Positions 19,731-27,847 of a stretch of DNA of 64,000 bases are shown here, in pieces. Made by a program: the position numbers and the translations under genes. The DNA comes from Segatella salivae DSM 15606 (lineage in GTDB: Bacteria; Bacteroidota; Bacteroidia; Bacteroidales; Bacteroidaceae), in contig NZ_GL629647.1 in assembly GCF_000185845.1 (NCBI RefSeq), positions 2,843,509 through 2,907,508 of the forward strand. The letters run 5' to 3'. Every line of letters begins with the position of its first letter. The stretch's first letter is position 1. The notes below the pieces were generated by a model, which made no database searches, was not told the origin of the DNA, and was given only the letters and a program-made list of their open reading frames with translations.

Positions 19731-20312
19731 ATGGAAAAAGAAAAAATAATCATAGCAAATGCACAGCCACATCAGGCTTCTGACATCGCAAGTTTAATTA
19801 TGTTGGCCATGAATCACGATTGTTGTCGCTATTTTGCAGGCCCAAACCACACACTAAATGACTTTCATCAGCTGATGACACGACTTGTTCAGCGTAACGA
19901 TTCGCAATATTCTTTTCTTCATACGCTTGTCGCTTTAGATGATAATCAAGTCATTGGGTGTTGTGTAAGCTACGAGGGTGGTCGGTTAAGGGCCTTGCGT
20001 CAAGCCTTCATAGATGAGGCTTTAAATAGCTTTGGCATTGATTATTCTGGTATGAATGACGAGACTCAAGCTGGAGAACTCTATGTAGATAGCCTCGCTG
20101 TTGATGTCCGTTACCAGGGAAAAGGCATAGCTACAGCATTGCTGAATGCTACATGTAAAAAGGCTGAGGCACTCGGATTGCCTGTTGATTTGTTGGTTGA
20201 CAAAGGTAATCCAGATGCAGAGCGGCTCTATCATCGTTTGGGTTTTCATTATGTTGACGATGGAGAGTGGGGCTCACATCCCATGAAACATCTGCAAAAG
20301 AAAATCCAGTGA
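19731..20312 (+). CDS. GNAT-family N-acetyltransferase
   Basis: The 193-residue product has the GNAT fold signature. Motif A is LYVDSLAVDVRYQGKGIATALL (about 118-140 with the acetyl-CoA pyrophosphate loop YQGKGIA), and motif B ends in the GNPDAERLYHRLGF pattern (about 160-175). It probably acetylates a small molecule or peptide amine; the acceptor cannot be inferred. It lies 14 bases after sprA in the same direction, so it may be the last gene of a ruvA-sprA transcript. A weak hairpin follows it. Confidence 0.88.
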   Translation: MEKEKIIIANAQPHQASDIASLIMLAMNHDCCRYFAGPNHTLNDFHQLMTRLVQRNDSQYSFLHTLVALDDNQVIGCCVSYEGGRLRALRQAFIDEALNSFGIDYSGMNDETQAGELYVDSLAVDVRYQGKGIATALLNATCKKAEALGLPVDLLVDKGNPDAERLYHRLGFHYVDDGEWGSHPMKHLQKKIQ

Positions 20313-20330
20313 CCTATATATATAAGGTGA

Positions 20331-20353
20331 AGAAAAGAGTCATTTCTCTTTTA
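20331..20353 (+). terminator. Possible terminator after the acetyltransferase gene
   Basis: AAAAGAG and CTCTTTT pair with a 6-nt loop 20 bases after the stop codon. The stem is only 7 bp and A/T-rich, so termination strength is uncertain. Confidence 0.45.
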
Positions 20354-20419
20354 AAAAGTCCTTAGAACTTGCATATTTAATTAAAAAGTATTAAAGAATA
20401 GAAGATTGTTGTAGTTTTA

Positions 20420-20451
20420 TTTGGAATTAATGAAACTTACATATATCTTTG
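20420..20451 (+). promoter_or_regulatory. Full consensus Bacteroidota promoter of the small RNA candidate
   Basis: TTTG (20420-20423), a 20-base spacer and TATCTTTG (20444-20451) match the Bacteroidota consensus of a TTTG -33 box, a spacer of about 19-21 and TAnnTTTG. It is one of the best promoter matches in the window, yet no protein gene follows. Confidence 0.7.
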
Positions 20452-20457
20452 CAATGT

Positions 20458-20523
20458 GTTTTTCATGGTATTAGATTATTAAGGTTAAGAAGATTGGTTG
20501 TCGTGAGACAATCAATTTTTTTT
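20458..20523 (+). ncRNA. Candidate intergenic small RNA, about 66 nt
   Basis: A consensus promoter predicts a start near 20458. The transcript would end at a strong intrinsic terminator: ATTGGTTGTC (20493-20502), a GTGA loop, GACAATCAAT (20507-20516) and seven T. The 403-base gap between two convergent genes holds no other explanation for this promoter. The 61-codon reading frame across it has no family features and is interrupted by the terminator. The target and role are unknown. Confidence 0.6.
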
Positions 20524-20659
20524 GGCCTTATGTTTTCCCCTTTCATCCTAATGGTATTGGCATCTCTTTGCATAAGTCTCATGGAGTTGCTGTTTAAGCG
20601 AATCAAAGTCTATGTTGGCTTTATCCAATTATAATTAATTTAGGTTGGAATTGAACTAA

Positions 20660-20694
20660 AAAAAAGAGACACATCCATTTAGATGCATCTCTTT
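20660..20694 (-). terminator. Rho-independent terminator of the DUF349 gene
   Basis: An imperfect 11-bp stem (AGAGATGCATC with two mismatches) is followed on the minus strand by eight T, about 20 bases after the stop at 20716. Confidence 0.75.
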
Positions 20695-20715
20695 ATGATG
20701 TGAAATCATTCTGTC

Positions 20716-22530
20716 TTATTTGTTTTCTGAGTCGATAGTTTTAATCTTTTGCTTGATTAATTCCATGTCATCTTTCAGTCTCTGTACCTTGCGATTCATC
20801 TCGTCTATGAGGCTATTTCCCTTTTTACTACTTGCATTTAAGAAACCAAGATTATTCTCATAGGTGTTGATTTCCTGCTTTAATCCTTCGTAACGTCTCA
20901 TTAAACGACCTCGTTCATTGTCAAGAGCATCCTCGCCACGCTTTACTACATTCTTCAAGTTGCTCTTGAAATTATCTAATCTTCTCTTTGCTGTTGTGAC
21001 ATGAAGGTCATCATAAAGTTTGTCAAGAACCTCGTGATATTGTTTATAGAGCTTATCTTTCTCTTTGTAAGGAACGTGACCTATCTTTGCATATTCATCG
21101 ACTAATTCTTTCACTTTCTCTTGTAAGTCATCGACACTACCCTCTACCAATTCTTTGAGTTGGCTGATAATGGCTTTCTTCTTGTCAAGATTGGTGCGCT
21201 CTTCATTACGAGTTCCTGCGTTAGCAGCATTGCGTGCTTCAAAGAATTTGTTGCAAGCCTCAAGGAATTTACTCCATAGTTCGTCACCAGCCTTCTTTGG
21301 AACAGCTCCTATAGTCTTCCATTCTTTCTGCAAAGCAATCATCTTGTCGGTTGTCACTTTCCAGTCGGTACTCTCCATTAAGGCTTCAGCCTTCTCAATG
21401 AGTGACTGCTTTTTAGCAATGTTCTCATTGTAACGCTGTTTCATTTCCTTAAAGAATGCAGCTTTCTTTGAGAAGAAATCGTCGCATGCTGCACGGAAAC
21501 GTTCGAATATTTTGACGTTCATCTTCTGCGGAGCGAAGCCAATCTTCTTCCATTCTGCTTGGATATCAATGATTTCTTTCGTCAGTTTTTCCCACTCGTT
21601 CGCACCCTTATGCTCACCTTTTACAATGTCTTCAACTTTCTCACAGAGTGCAGTCTTCTTCACAAGGTTATCTTCTTCCTTGGCGCGTAGCTCGTCAAAG
21701 TGTTGTTGATGACGTTTATTGATGATCGTAGAAGCCGCTTTAAATCGTGTCCATACTTCGTCTCTGAGTTCCTTTGCGACTGGACCTACCTCACGAAATT
21801 GCTGATGTAGTTCCTGCAATTGATGAAAAGCACTGATTACATCGGGTTCTTCGGCGAGCTTTTCTGCCGCCTCACACAGATGATTCTTTATGCCGAGATT
21901 CTTTTTAAAGTCGTATTCTCTTGCCTCACGATTAAGGTTTAGCTGATCATAATATTGCTCAACATAGAGTTGATAGTTACGCCATAGCTCGTTAGCCTTG
22001 TCTGCTGGTACATTCTTTATATCCTTCCATTGCTGTTGAAGCTCTTTGAATTCATTATAATTCTTATTTGCTTCTTCGGGAGAGGAAGCCATATTCTTGA
22101 TTCGTTCAATGATATTGAGCTTCTTTTCCAAGTTTTCTTGTTTCTCAGCTTCTTGCTGTAGGAAGAGTTTTGCACGTCGTTCTTTGATGACTCCCATTTC
22201 TGCTTTGAACACATCTTCTGCTTCATCAGGAACCAAAATATATTTATCGGGGTCGCCACCTGCCTCGAGATAAGCCTTCTGTTGAGCCTCTCGCTCTGCA
22301 ATATGCAACTTATAGAACGATGTCTTTAGATGGTCGAGTTCCTCCTTTGTGGGGTTTTCGTCATTGCCAACTATTTCTTTCAGTCGTTCAATAATTTCTG
22401 CTTTGCTCTTATAATTCTTTGAATTTGTGAGCGTAGTCGCTGTGTTTTCAACAGGAACAGATGTTTCTTTAACTTGCTGTTCTTCACTTATTGTTCCCTC
22501 TTTTAGGGTGTTTTCTTGAGAGTCCATCAT
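20716..22530 (-). CDS. DUF349 repeat protein, coiled-coil
   Basis: The 604-residue product is highly charged and helical, with an acidic Ser/Thr-rich N-terminus. At least five DUF349 repeats are seen, each with a W/F-x-x-F/Y-x3-D/N-x-F/Y core such as LWRNYQLYVEQYYDQ, VWTRFKAAS, IFERFRAACDDFF, LWSKFLEACNKFF and LYKQYHEVLDKLY. The C-terminus (about 530-600) is a coiled coil. No signal peptide is present, so it is probably cytoplasmic. The molecular function of DUF349 proteins is not established. The promoter region contains a 10-bp inverted repeat at the predicted start of transcription. Confidence 0.88.
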   Translation of the reverse strand: MMDSQENTLKEGTISEEQQVKETSVPVENTATTLTNSKNYKSKAEIIERLKEIVGNDENPTKEELDHLKTSFYKLHIAEREAQQKAYLEAGGDPDKYILVPDEAEDVFKAEMGVIKERRAKLFLQQEAEKQENLEKKLNIIERIKNMASSPEEANKNYNEFKELQQQWKDIKNVPADKANELWRNYQLYVEQYYDQLNLNREAREYDFKKNLGIKNHLCEAAEKLAEEPDVISAFHQLQELHQQFREVGPVAKELRDEVWTRFKAASTIINKRHQQHFDELRAKEEDNLVKKTALCEKVEDIVKGEHKGANEWEKLTKEIIDIQAEWKKIGFAPQKMNVKIFERFRAACDDFFSKKAAFFKEMKQRYNENIAKKQSLIEKAEALMESTDWKVTTDKMIALQKEWKTIGAVPKKAGDELWSKFLEACNKFFEARNAANAGTRNEERTNLDKKKAIISQLKELVEGSVDDLQEKVKELVDEYAKIGHVPYKEKDKLYKQYHEVLDKLYDDLHVTTAKRRLDNFKSNLKNVVKRGEDALDNERGRLMRRYEGLKQEINTYENNLGFLNASSKKGNSLIDEMNRKVQRLKDDMELIKQKIKTIDSENK

Positions 22531-22563
22531 TTAACCGATTTAGTTTATGACTTGAGTTTTCCA

Positions 22564-22598
22564 TTGCATGATGCAATAACTAACATCATGCAAACTTA
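22564..22598 (-). promoter_or_regulatory. Promoter and overlapping inverted repeat upstream of the DUF349 gene
   Basis: TAAGTTTG (22591-22598, minus) matches the -7 consensus. A 10-bp perfect inverted repeat, TTGCATGATG at 22564-22573 and CATCATGCAA at 22584-22593, overlaps the -7 box and the expected start site. It could be an operator or the 5' hairpin of the mRNA. Confidence 0.5.
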
Positions 22599-22651
22599 AA
22601 TAAAAAAACTGGAAAATCCTAATTAAATCATTGTTTTTTTCTTTTTACACG

Positions 22652-23578
22652 CTATAACAAACGTTTACGTCTCAAAATCCACCACGAAGCGCCTGATACA
22701 ACGACTGAAAGAACGATTGCAATCGTAAATCCATACGTACTCGTTTCCATGCCATTGACGAGGTTCATGCCGAAAAGACTTGAGATAAGTGTTGGGAACA
22801 TCATGATGATACTTACCGAAGTCAGGGTTCGCATGACGGTATTCATGTTGTTGTTGATGATACTTGAATAGGTATCCATCGTCGATTTGAGAATGTCTGA
22901 GTAGATATTTGTTGTCTCACGTGCCTGAGTCATCTCAATGCCTACGTCCTCAATAAGGTCTGCATCGAGTTCATCCACCTGCAATTTGAACTTTAGTTTC
23001 TGCAACAAGTTCTCGTTTCCACGTATTGAAGTGATAAAATATGTCAGCGAATCTTGTAGTCGGCTCAGTCCAATTAGACTCTCATTGTTCACATCTTGAT
23101 CAAGATTATGTTTCGCCTTTTCAATGAGGTTACTGATTTGTTTGAGTCGTTTCAAATACCAAACTGCACTTGAAAGGAACAATCTAAACGTCATATCTAC
23201 GAAGTCAGTAAAGCCTTCATGTCGCTTCTGTTGATAGCTAACAAAGTCTATCATCATATTCGTTTCGTAGTAACATACCGTGATTGTAACGTCTCGTTTG
23301 TGGATAATACCGAGCGGAACTGTGGTATATGGTGTGCGCGAACGTACCTCTTTTACGTATGGAATACGTAGAATGATGAGCATCCAGCCGTCATCATATT
23401 CATAGCGGGCACGCTCATCGGTATCGCTAATGTCTGAAAGAAAGTAGTCGGGGATATGAAATGTGTCTTGAAGATATTCCTGATCTTCGTCTGTTGGGCA
23501 TGTAACTTGTATCCAACAATTGGGTTGCCACTCTTTAATGGCATTTAGATTCTTCTCTATGTTCCAATAGTTTCTCAT
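22652..23578 (-). CDS. CorA-family divalent metal ion transporter
   Basis: The 308-residue product has a soluble N-terminal funnel domain (about 1-245) and two C-terminal transmembrane helices. The family signature GMN is present at about 270-272 in SLFGMNLVNGM, and a basic tail (RRKRLL) stays in the cytoplasm. CorA pentamers import Mg2+, and some members move Co2+, Ni2+ or Zn2+. It follows its own promoter at 23703-23710, leaving a 5' leader of about 115 nt that contains a stable hairpin. The metal specificity cannot be decided from sequence. Confidence 0.93.
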   Translation of the reverse strand: MRNYWNIEKNLNAIKEWQPNCWIQVTCPTDEDQEYLQDTFHIPDYFLSDISDTDERARYEYDDGWMLIILRIPYVKEVRSRTPYTTVPLGIIHKRDVTITVCYYETNMMIDFVSYQQKRHEGFTDFVDMTFRLFLSSAVWYLKRLKQISNLIEKAKHNLDQDVNNESLIGLSRLQDSLTYFITSIRGNENLLQKLKFKLQVDELDADLIEDVGIEMTQARETTNIYSDILKSTMDTYSSIINNNMNTVMRTLTSVSIIMMFPTLISSLFGMNLVNGMETSTYGFTIAIVLSVVVSGASWWILRRKRLL

Positions 23579-23607
23579 TCTTGCTAACCTCCATTGATTA
23601 ATAAGGT

Positions 23608-23636
23608 GTGGGGATTAGCATCATGCTAAACCTCAC
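23608..23636 (-). promoter_or_regulatory. Hairpin in the 5' leader of the CorA-like gene
   Basis: Two 13-base arms with two mismatches (core TTAGCA/TGCTAA, 3-nt loop) lie 30-58 nt before the ATG, inside the predicted leader. The arms contain GCATGATGC, a sequence also found in the inverted repeat upstream of the adjacent DUF349 gene. Confidence 0.4.
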
Positions 23637-23702
23637 GCCTTCAAACGAAATGTTTCCGCGTGATAATCGTCCATATTTGAATTATGTTTTGATTTAACGC
23701 TG

Positions 23703-23710
23703 CAAAGATA
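23703..23710 (-). promoter_or_regulatory. -7 promoter element of the CorA-like gene
   Basis: TATCTTTG on the minus strand matches TAnnTTTG and implies a leader of about 115 nt. Confidence 0.5.
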
Positions 23711-23887
23711 AGCAATTATGTTGAAACATTACATGCTTTCAGAAAGAAAGTTTGGCAACAAAAACGAAAAAATTACTTGTGTTCGCACAGAATAAGACAT
23801 GATTCAAGTGGAGATAAGTGCAACAGATAATGTGGTTGCAAGTCGTTTCGTGCTACTATATAACACGCTTAGTGTAGATTCATCATG

Positions 23888-23953
23888 TGATATAGGCCAT
23901 TTCACACAGTAAACTGCATCAAATGGCACTGCGAAATGACGCTTTTCACGCCC
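23888..23953. repeat. 22-bp-period intergenic array, copy D (3 clear units)
   Basis: This lies in the gap between the corA-like promoter and the end of ddh. Units start at 23888, 23910 and 23932 (heads TGATATAGGCC, TAAACTGCATC, CGAAATGACGC), with weaker units at 23866 and 23954. The gap holds no gene. Confidence 0.62.
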
Positions 23954-24035
23954 TAAAAAGATAGGTTTTACTTTTCAATATGAGGCATGCTGGCACAGGA
24001 AGGAGTAGGAGGGGGAAGGACGAAGCATACAACAC

Positions 24036-24070
24036 AAAAAGCGGACAAACTATGTTAGTCCGCTTTTTTT
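24036..24070. terminator. Rho-independent terminator of ddh
   Basis: An 11-bp perfect stem (AAAAAGCGGAC with its complement, 11-nt loop) carries A and T runs on both sides, so it could work in both directions. It lies about 57 bases after the ddh stop. Confidence 0.85.
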
Positions 24071-24126
24071 AGTATTTTCATCAATAAATATTATGGTTTT
24101 TGCAACCCCTTTACATTGATTTTGCT

Positions 24127-25026
24127 TTATACAAGAGTAGCAACAATCTCCTCACGCGTGCCTGGAAGCATGTCGATAACTGGGATTTCGGGCATTGTGT
24201 AGCAACCGGGCTGAAGACGCATTGATGCGCGTGCCACGTTGACTAATACCTGAGCGGTGAGTGCCGGATTGTTGATGCTCATATTAAACTCTAAGCGTTG
24301 GTTTTGTGTTTTGCCTGAAACGCCTTTGCGAACTAAGTTCACCCCATGTCCCATGTCACGCACATCGTCTACAGAAGCCACTGCAAACACGTGGGTTTCA
24401 TCATGAGAAAAATAAGGATCGGCTTTGATTTCAGCGGTCACTTCTTCAAGTTTTGCGCCGTCTTCCAATTCTACATAGACCATGCGGCGATGGATTCCTT
24501 CTCCCAATGGGATAGTAACTGAGAGCGCATTCTTTACACCTTTCTTGCTACGCACACACACAGAGTGACCCATTGACATACCCGGTCCGAAGTTGGTATA
24601 GGTTAAACCCTTCGGCGCGAGACTCTCCATGAGTACTCGAACAATAGAGTCTGAGCCCGGATCCCAGCCTGCTGAGATGACACTTACAGTATTAGTTTTC
24701 TTGTTGTTTGCCATCTGTTGTGTCCTATAATCAAGGATAGAAGTGTGTATGTCGAAGCTATCCACGGTGTTAATGCCTAAAGAAGTAATCCTTTCGGCAT
24801 ACTCGGGACAACTACGAGTAGGTGTTGCTAAGATGGCAACATCAACGTTTTTGAGTTTTGAAATGTCGTCAACCACTTCATAGTTTGCCAGTGCTTGTGG
24901 TTTGTCTTGACTTCCTTGGCGGCGCACAACGCCTGCAATCTCGAAGTCGGGTGAGGCTTCAAGTGCCTCAATAGTGTAGTGACCGATGTTTCCATAGCCT
25001 ACAACTGCTGCTCTGATCTTCTTCAT
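24127..25026 (-). CDS. ddh: meso-Diaminopimelate D-dehydrogenase
   Basis: The 299-residue product has an N-terminal Rossmann fold (VVGYGNIGHYTIEAL, residues 8-22) and the middle segments characteristic of Ddh (TPTRSCPEYAE, DSFDIH, SAGWDPGSDSIVR, GPGMSMGHS). The enzyme reductively aminates L-2-amino-6-oxopimelate to meso-diaminopimelate with NADPH. This is a one-step route to the lysine and peptidoglycan precursor and is common in Bacteroidota. It is a single gene with its own promoter and terminator. Confidence 0.96.
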   Translation of the reverse strand: MKKIRAAVVGYGNIGHYTIEALEASPDFEIAGVVRRQGSQDKPQALANYEVVDDISKLKNVDVAILATPTRSCPEYAERITSLGINTVDSFDIHTSILDYRTQQMANNKKTNTVSVISAGWDPGSDSIVRVLMESLAPKGLTYTNFGPGMSMGHSVCVRSKKGVKNALSVTIPLGEGIHRRMVYVELEDGAKLEEVTAEIKADPYFSHDETHVFAVASVDDVRDMGHGVNLVRKGVSGKTQNQRLEFNMSINNPALTAQVLVNVARASMRLQPGCYTMPEIPVIDMLPGTREEIVATLV

Positions 25027-25073
25027 TTTGGTTTTCTTTTTCGTTAGATTTCTCCTGATTTAATCAGTGTTCA

Positions 25074-25081
25074 CAAATTTA
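25074..25081 (-). promoter_or_regulatory. -7 promoter element of ddh
   Basis: TAAATTTG on the minus strand, 47 bases before the ATG, matches TAnnTTTG. Confidence 0.55.
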
Positions 25082-25251
25082 CATGATTTTAATGAATAAT
25101 TCAATCTTTTCTTTTTGTTTTGTCATTTTTTAATAGTTGTGGCATAGTTCGGTGTGTTTGATGCGTTTGAAAGGGTGCTATCCATGACTCGTTTTTAGTT
25201 TTTTATGAATAAATAGCAGGGACAAAAGCATGTATAACCATTTATTTTATT

Positions 25252-25259
25252 TATATTTG
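25252..25259 (+). promoter_or_regulatory. -7 promoter element of the DUF1648 gene
   Basis: TATATTTG, 28 bases before the ATG at 25288, matches TAnnTTTG. Confidence 0.6.
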
Positions 25260-25287
25260 CATAGTAAACAAATGAATAAAAAGCGCA

Positions 25288-25776
25288 ATGTCAACACCTG
25301 AAAACCAACAAGAGAATACGAAATATCGTAATGATTTCTTGATATTAGCATTGCTGGTAGGCCTTGTTATGCTTGCCGCGCACGTCTATGATCTGGCACC
25401 TCAGACAATACCTACACACTATGAATGGAATCTTTCAACTCCAACAGCGTATGGACCGAAGTCAACTTTGATGGTGCTTGCAGTCATAGGAGTGTGTTTA
25501 GGCCTGCTCGGCATCTTGGCTGCACATGGTAAAGTGTCTTTGATTCATGTTGACCGACTCTCTTATAGCAAGATGAATGAGGCGCAAAAGGCTTTGACCC
25601 GCAAGTTCATGTATCGGTTAACGTTTCATTTTATCTTTTTAATGGCGTGCGTAATCATGTTGCTTGTACCCGTAGTTTTGCCTAAAATGGTGGTGTTGAT
25701 AGCCTTTATCCTGTTACTTTGTTCACTCGTTTATGGGTCTGTAAGCATTTCGTTTAAGATTAGAAAGTTAGGATAA
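25288..25776 (+). CDS. DUF1648-type small membrane protein
   Basis: The 162-residue product has about four transmembrane helices (about 17-37, 60-80, 110-130, 133-155). After the first helix comes IPTHYEWNLSTPTAYGPKS, the P-x-H...G-x-K pattern of DUF1648. Members of this family often accompany SdpI-like immunity or transport proteins, but no such partner is adjacent. The function is unknown. Its stop codon lies inside a hairpin that probably acts as a terminator between the convergent genes. Confidence 0.7.
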   Translation: MSTPENQQENTKYRNDFLILALLVGLVMLAAHVYDLAPQTIPTHYEWNLSTPTAYGPKSTLMVLAVIGVCLGLLGILAAHGKVSLIHVDRLSYSKMNEAQKALTRKFMYRLTFHFIFLMACVIMLLVPVVLPKMVVLIAFILLLCSLVYGSVSISFKIRKLG

Positions 25777-25790
25777 TACGCTAACTTTTC
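25764..25790 (+). terminator. Stop-codon-spanning hairpin at the end of the DUF1648 gene
   Basis: AAAGTTAG and CTAACTTT form an 8-bp stem around the TAA stop (25774-25776), followed by TTC. Only 19 bases separate this gene from the convergent EamA gene. Confidence 0.5.
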
Positions 25791-25795
25791 AGTCG

Positions 25796-26680
25796 TTATG
25801 CGTGATGTTTAATTAAGATGTATACGGCTGCAACAATCATCATAAAGCCTGCAACGACATACCATGTCATGGGTTCCCCAAAGACTAATATGCCAATCAG
25901 CATGGCAGTGAGCGGTTCAAAGGCACCAAGTGTCGCAACACTCGTACTGTCTATGTGCTTCATTGCCATGACTAAGGTCACGTTACTGATAGTTGTTGGG
26001 ATGCAACCTAATAATAATAGGTAGAAAAACACATGCACATCGCCAATGGGTTGGATGTGTCCCATGGTGAAAAATGAATATAAAGCCAGGATTATCATAG
26101 CCATAAAGAACATAAAGAAGTTTGTCTTTAAGCTGCCCATTCGCTTTATTTTCATGTTCGGATAAGCCACCATATAGATTGCATAGAGTAATCCTGAGGA
26201 GAGTTCTAACAGCAAACCGATGGATGAATTGACGTCAAAGCCGTTCACAATAATGCCAGATAACATCGCAACGCCAGCCACAGCGAGTGCTATGGAGAAT
26301 GCAACGGGAAACGTAAGTCGGTGGTGTGAGAAGATGATTTCAAGGATTACGGTAAATACGGGATAGGAAAACAGCAAGGTTGTAGCCACTCCACTCGGCA
26401 GATAATGATAGCCATTGATTAAACAAATGGCCGAAACGGCATAGAGTAGTGACATGAAAGTGAGTCGTAATCCCTCTCCAAAGGTGATGCGAAGTGACTT
26501 TCCATTATAGATGAGTACAGCCATCATCATCAAACAAGCGAATCCAAACCTATAAACAAGTAATGAGGATATCTGCATGCCTGCAGCCAAAACGGGGATG
26601 CTGAAAAGGGGAATTGTGCCAAAAGTAGCCGAAGAAATAATGGCTTCTACATAGCCTTTCAGTCGTGATTTGTCTGTCAT
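25796..26680 (-). CDS. EamA/DMT-superfamily transporter
   Basis: The 294-residue product has ten predicted transmembrane helices in two EamA repeats (about 10-145 and 155-290). The second repeat carries the common GAFEPLTAMLIGILVFGEPMT motif. Such proteins export amino acids, nucleosides or other metabolites through the inner membrane. The substrate is unknown. It is the last gene of a run that starts at purL and includes two chromate transporter genes, 28 bases after the second of them. Confidence 0.9.
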   Translation of the reverse strand: MTDKSRLKGYVEAIISSATFGTIPLFSIPVLAAGMQISSLLVYRFGFACLMMMAVLIYNGKSLRITFGEGLRLTFMSLLYAVSAICLINGYHYLPSGVATTLLFSYPVFTVILEIIFSHHRLTFPVAFSIALAVAGVAMLSGIIVNGFDVNSSIGLLLELSSGLLYAIYMVAYPNMKIKRMGSLKTNFFMFFMAMIILALYSFFTMGHIQPIGDVHVFFYLLLLGCIPTTISNVTLVMAMKHIDSTSVATLGAFEPLTAMLIGILVFGEPMTWYVVAGFMMIVAAVYILIKHHA

Positions 26681-26708
26681 GGATGGCTAAAGTCGTTGAT
26701 ATCGTGAA

Positions 26709-27281
26709 TTAATATAATAAAAGTAGGCCTGCAAAGGCTGAATAACCAATCATTCGTAAGGGGTTAATGCCAACGACTTTCACACCTACAAATGTCGCAA
26801 TGAAAAGGCCAATGCTAATCCAAAACGCCCAAGGATTGGCGGGAGTAGAGAAGTTTTCGGGGGTCATTAATAGTAAAGTAGATGCCAATAACAAGCCAAC
26901 AATCATAGGACGCAAGCCAAGTAATATGCTCTGTACAGTCGTAGTGTTCATATATTTGATGAACATCTTGCAAACAAATAGCATTAACAGGAACGAAGGG
27001 AGGACCAAAGCAAGGGTTGAAGTGATAGAACCAACCACGGCAAGCAAGTCAGAATAACCGGCTTGTTGTATGGCTGTATAGCCACAATAGGTAGCCGTGT
27101 TGAGACTGATTGGGCCAGGTGTCATCTGACTTACAGCGATAACATTCGTGAATTCGCCTACACTGAGCCAGTGAAAGCGGTTGACAAGGATGTTCTGGAG
27201 TAACGAAACCATGGCATATTCGCCACCAAAGCCGAACAAACCAATTGCAAAAAACGCGATGAAAAGCTGTAGAAATACCAT
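26709..27281 (-). CDS. Chromate transporter, half-size CHR subunit (second)
   Basis: The 190-residue product has one CHR domain with the conserved FGGEYAMVSLLQ start, VIAVSQMTPGPISLNTATYCGY and PSFLLMLF segments. Short-chain CHR proteins work as pairs encoded by adjacent genes, and the partner lies 13 bases upstream. Known members export chromate or take up related oxyanions such as sulfate. The true substrate here is unproven. Confidence 0.9.
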   Translation of the reverse strand: MVFLQLFIAFFAIGLFGFGGEYAMVSLLQNILVNRFHWLSVGEFTNVIAVSQMTPGPISLNTATYCGYTAIQQAGYSDLLAVVGSITSTLALVLPSFLLMLFVCKMFIKYMNTTTVQSILLGLRPMIVGLLLASTLLLMTPENFSTPANPWAFWISIGLFIATFVGVKVVGINPLRMIGYSAFAGLLLLY

Positions 27282-27294
27282 TTATCGATGTTGT

Positions 27295-27831
27295 TTATTC
27301 TGTTGGTTTGATATAGTTTCCATAGATATATCCACCAAAAGCCGCCGCAAGTATAACCCAAATAGGATTCATTCCGAGTAGCCAAATGGCCAAAGCTCCT
27401 GCAATTGGTATCCAACAATTTGTCAGATTGATGTGTGTTTCCTTAGCCAAGGTGAACGTAGGAACGGCAATTAAGGCCACAATAGCAGGTCGAATACCCG
27501 CAAAGATTGACGCAATAATCGGATTGTTTTGAAGCTTATGGAAGAACGTTGCGATAAGAAGTATGATGAGAAATGACGGCAAAACAGCTCCTAAAGTGGT
27601 GCAAATAGCGCCGCGAGTCTTCTTTATCTTATAGCCAATAAATGTGCTCATATTGATAAAAAAGACACCAGGACAGGTCTGAACCAAGGCAAGTAGGTCG
27701 GTAAACTCTTGCTGACTCATCCATTGATGGCGTCGAACCACATCATCTTCTATCTTGGAAAGCATGGTATAGCCACCCCAAAAGGTGGCTATACCCAGCT
27801 TAAAGAATGTCTTGAATAATGTTAGATACAT
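27295..27831 (-). CDS. Chromate transporter, half-size CHR subunit (first)
   Basis: The 178-residue product is a second single CHR domain with FWGGYTMLSKIEDDVV, LVQTCPGVFFINMSTFIGY and AGIRPAIVALI segments. It is the upstream half of a tandem pair with the gene at 26709-27281. It lies 16 bases after purL, so it may be expressed with purine synthesis genes, for which I know no functional reason. Confidence 0.9.
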   Translation of the reverse strand: MYLTLFKTFFKLGIATFWGGYTMLSKIEDDVVRRHQWMSQQEFTDLLALVQTCPGVFFINMSTFIGYKIKKTRGAICTTLGAVLPSFLIILLIATFFHKLQNNPIIASIFAGIRPAIVALIAVPTFTLAKETHINLTNCWIPIAGALAIWLLGMNPIWVILAAAFGGYIYGNYIKPTE

Positions 27832-27847
27832 TCTTTTTTGTTTGTTA

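Noticed and set aside
20449..20634. 61-codon reading frame over the small RNA candidate
   Set aside because: It starts inside the promoter box and runs through a strong terminator; it has no recognisable domain.
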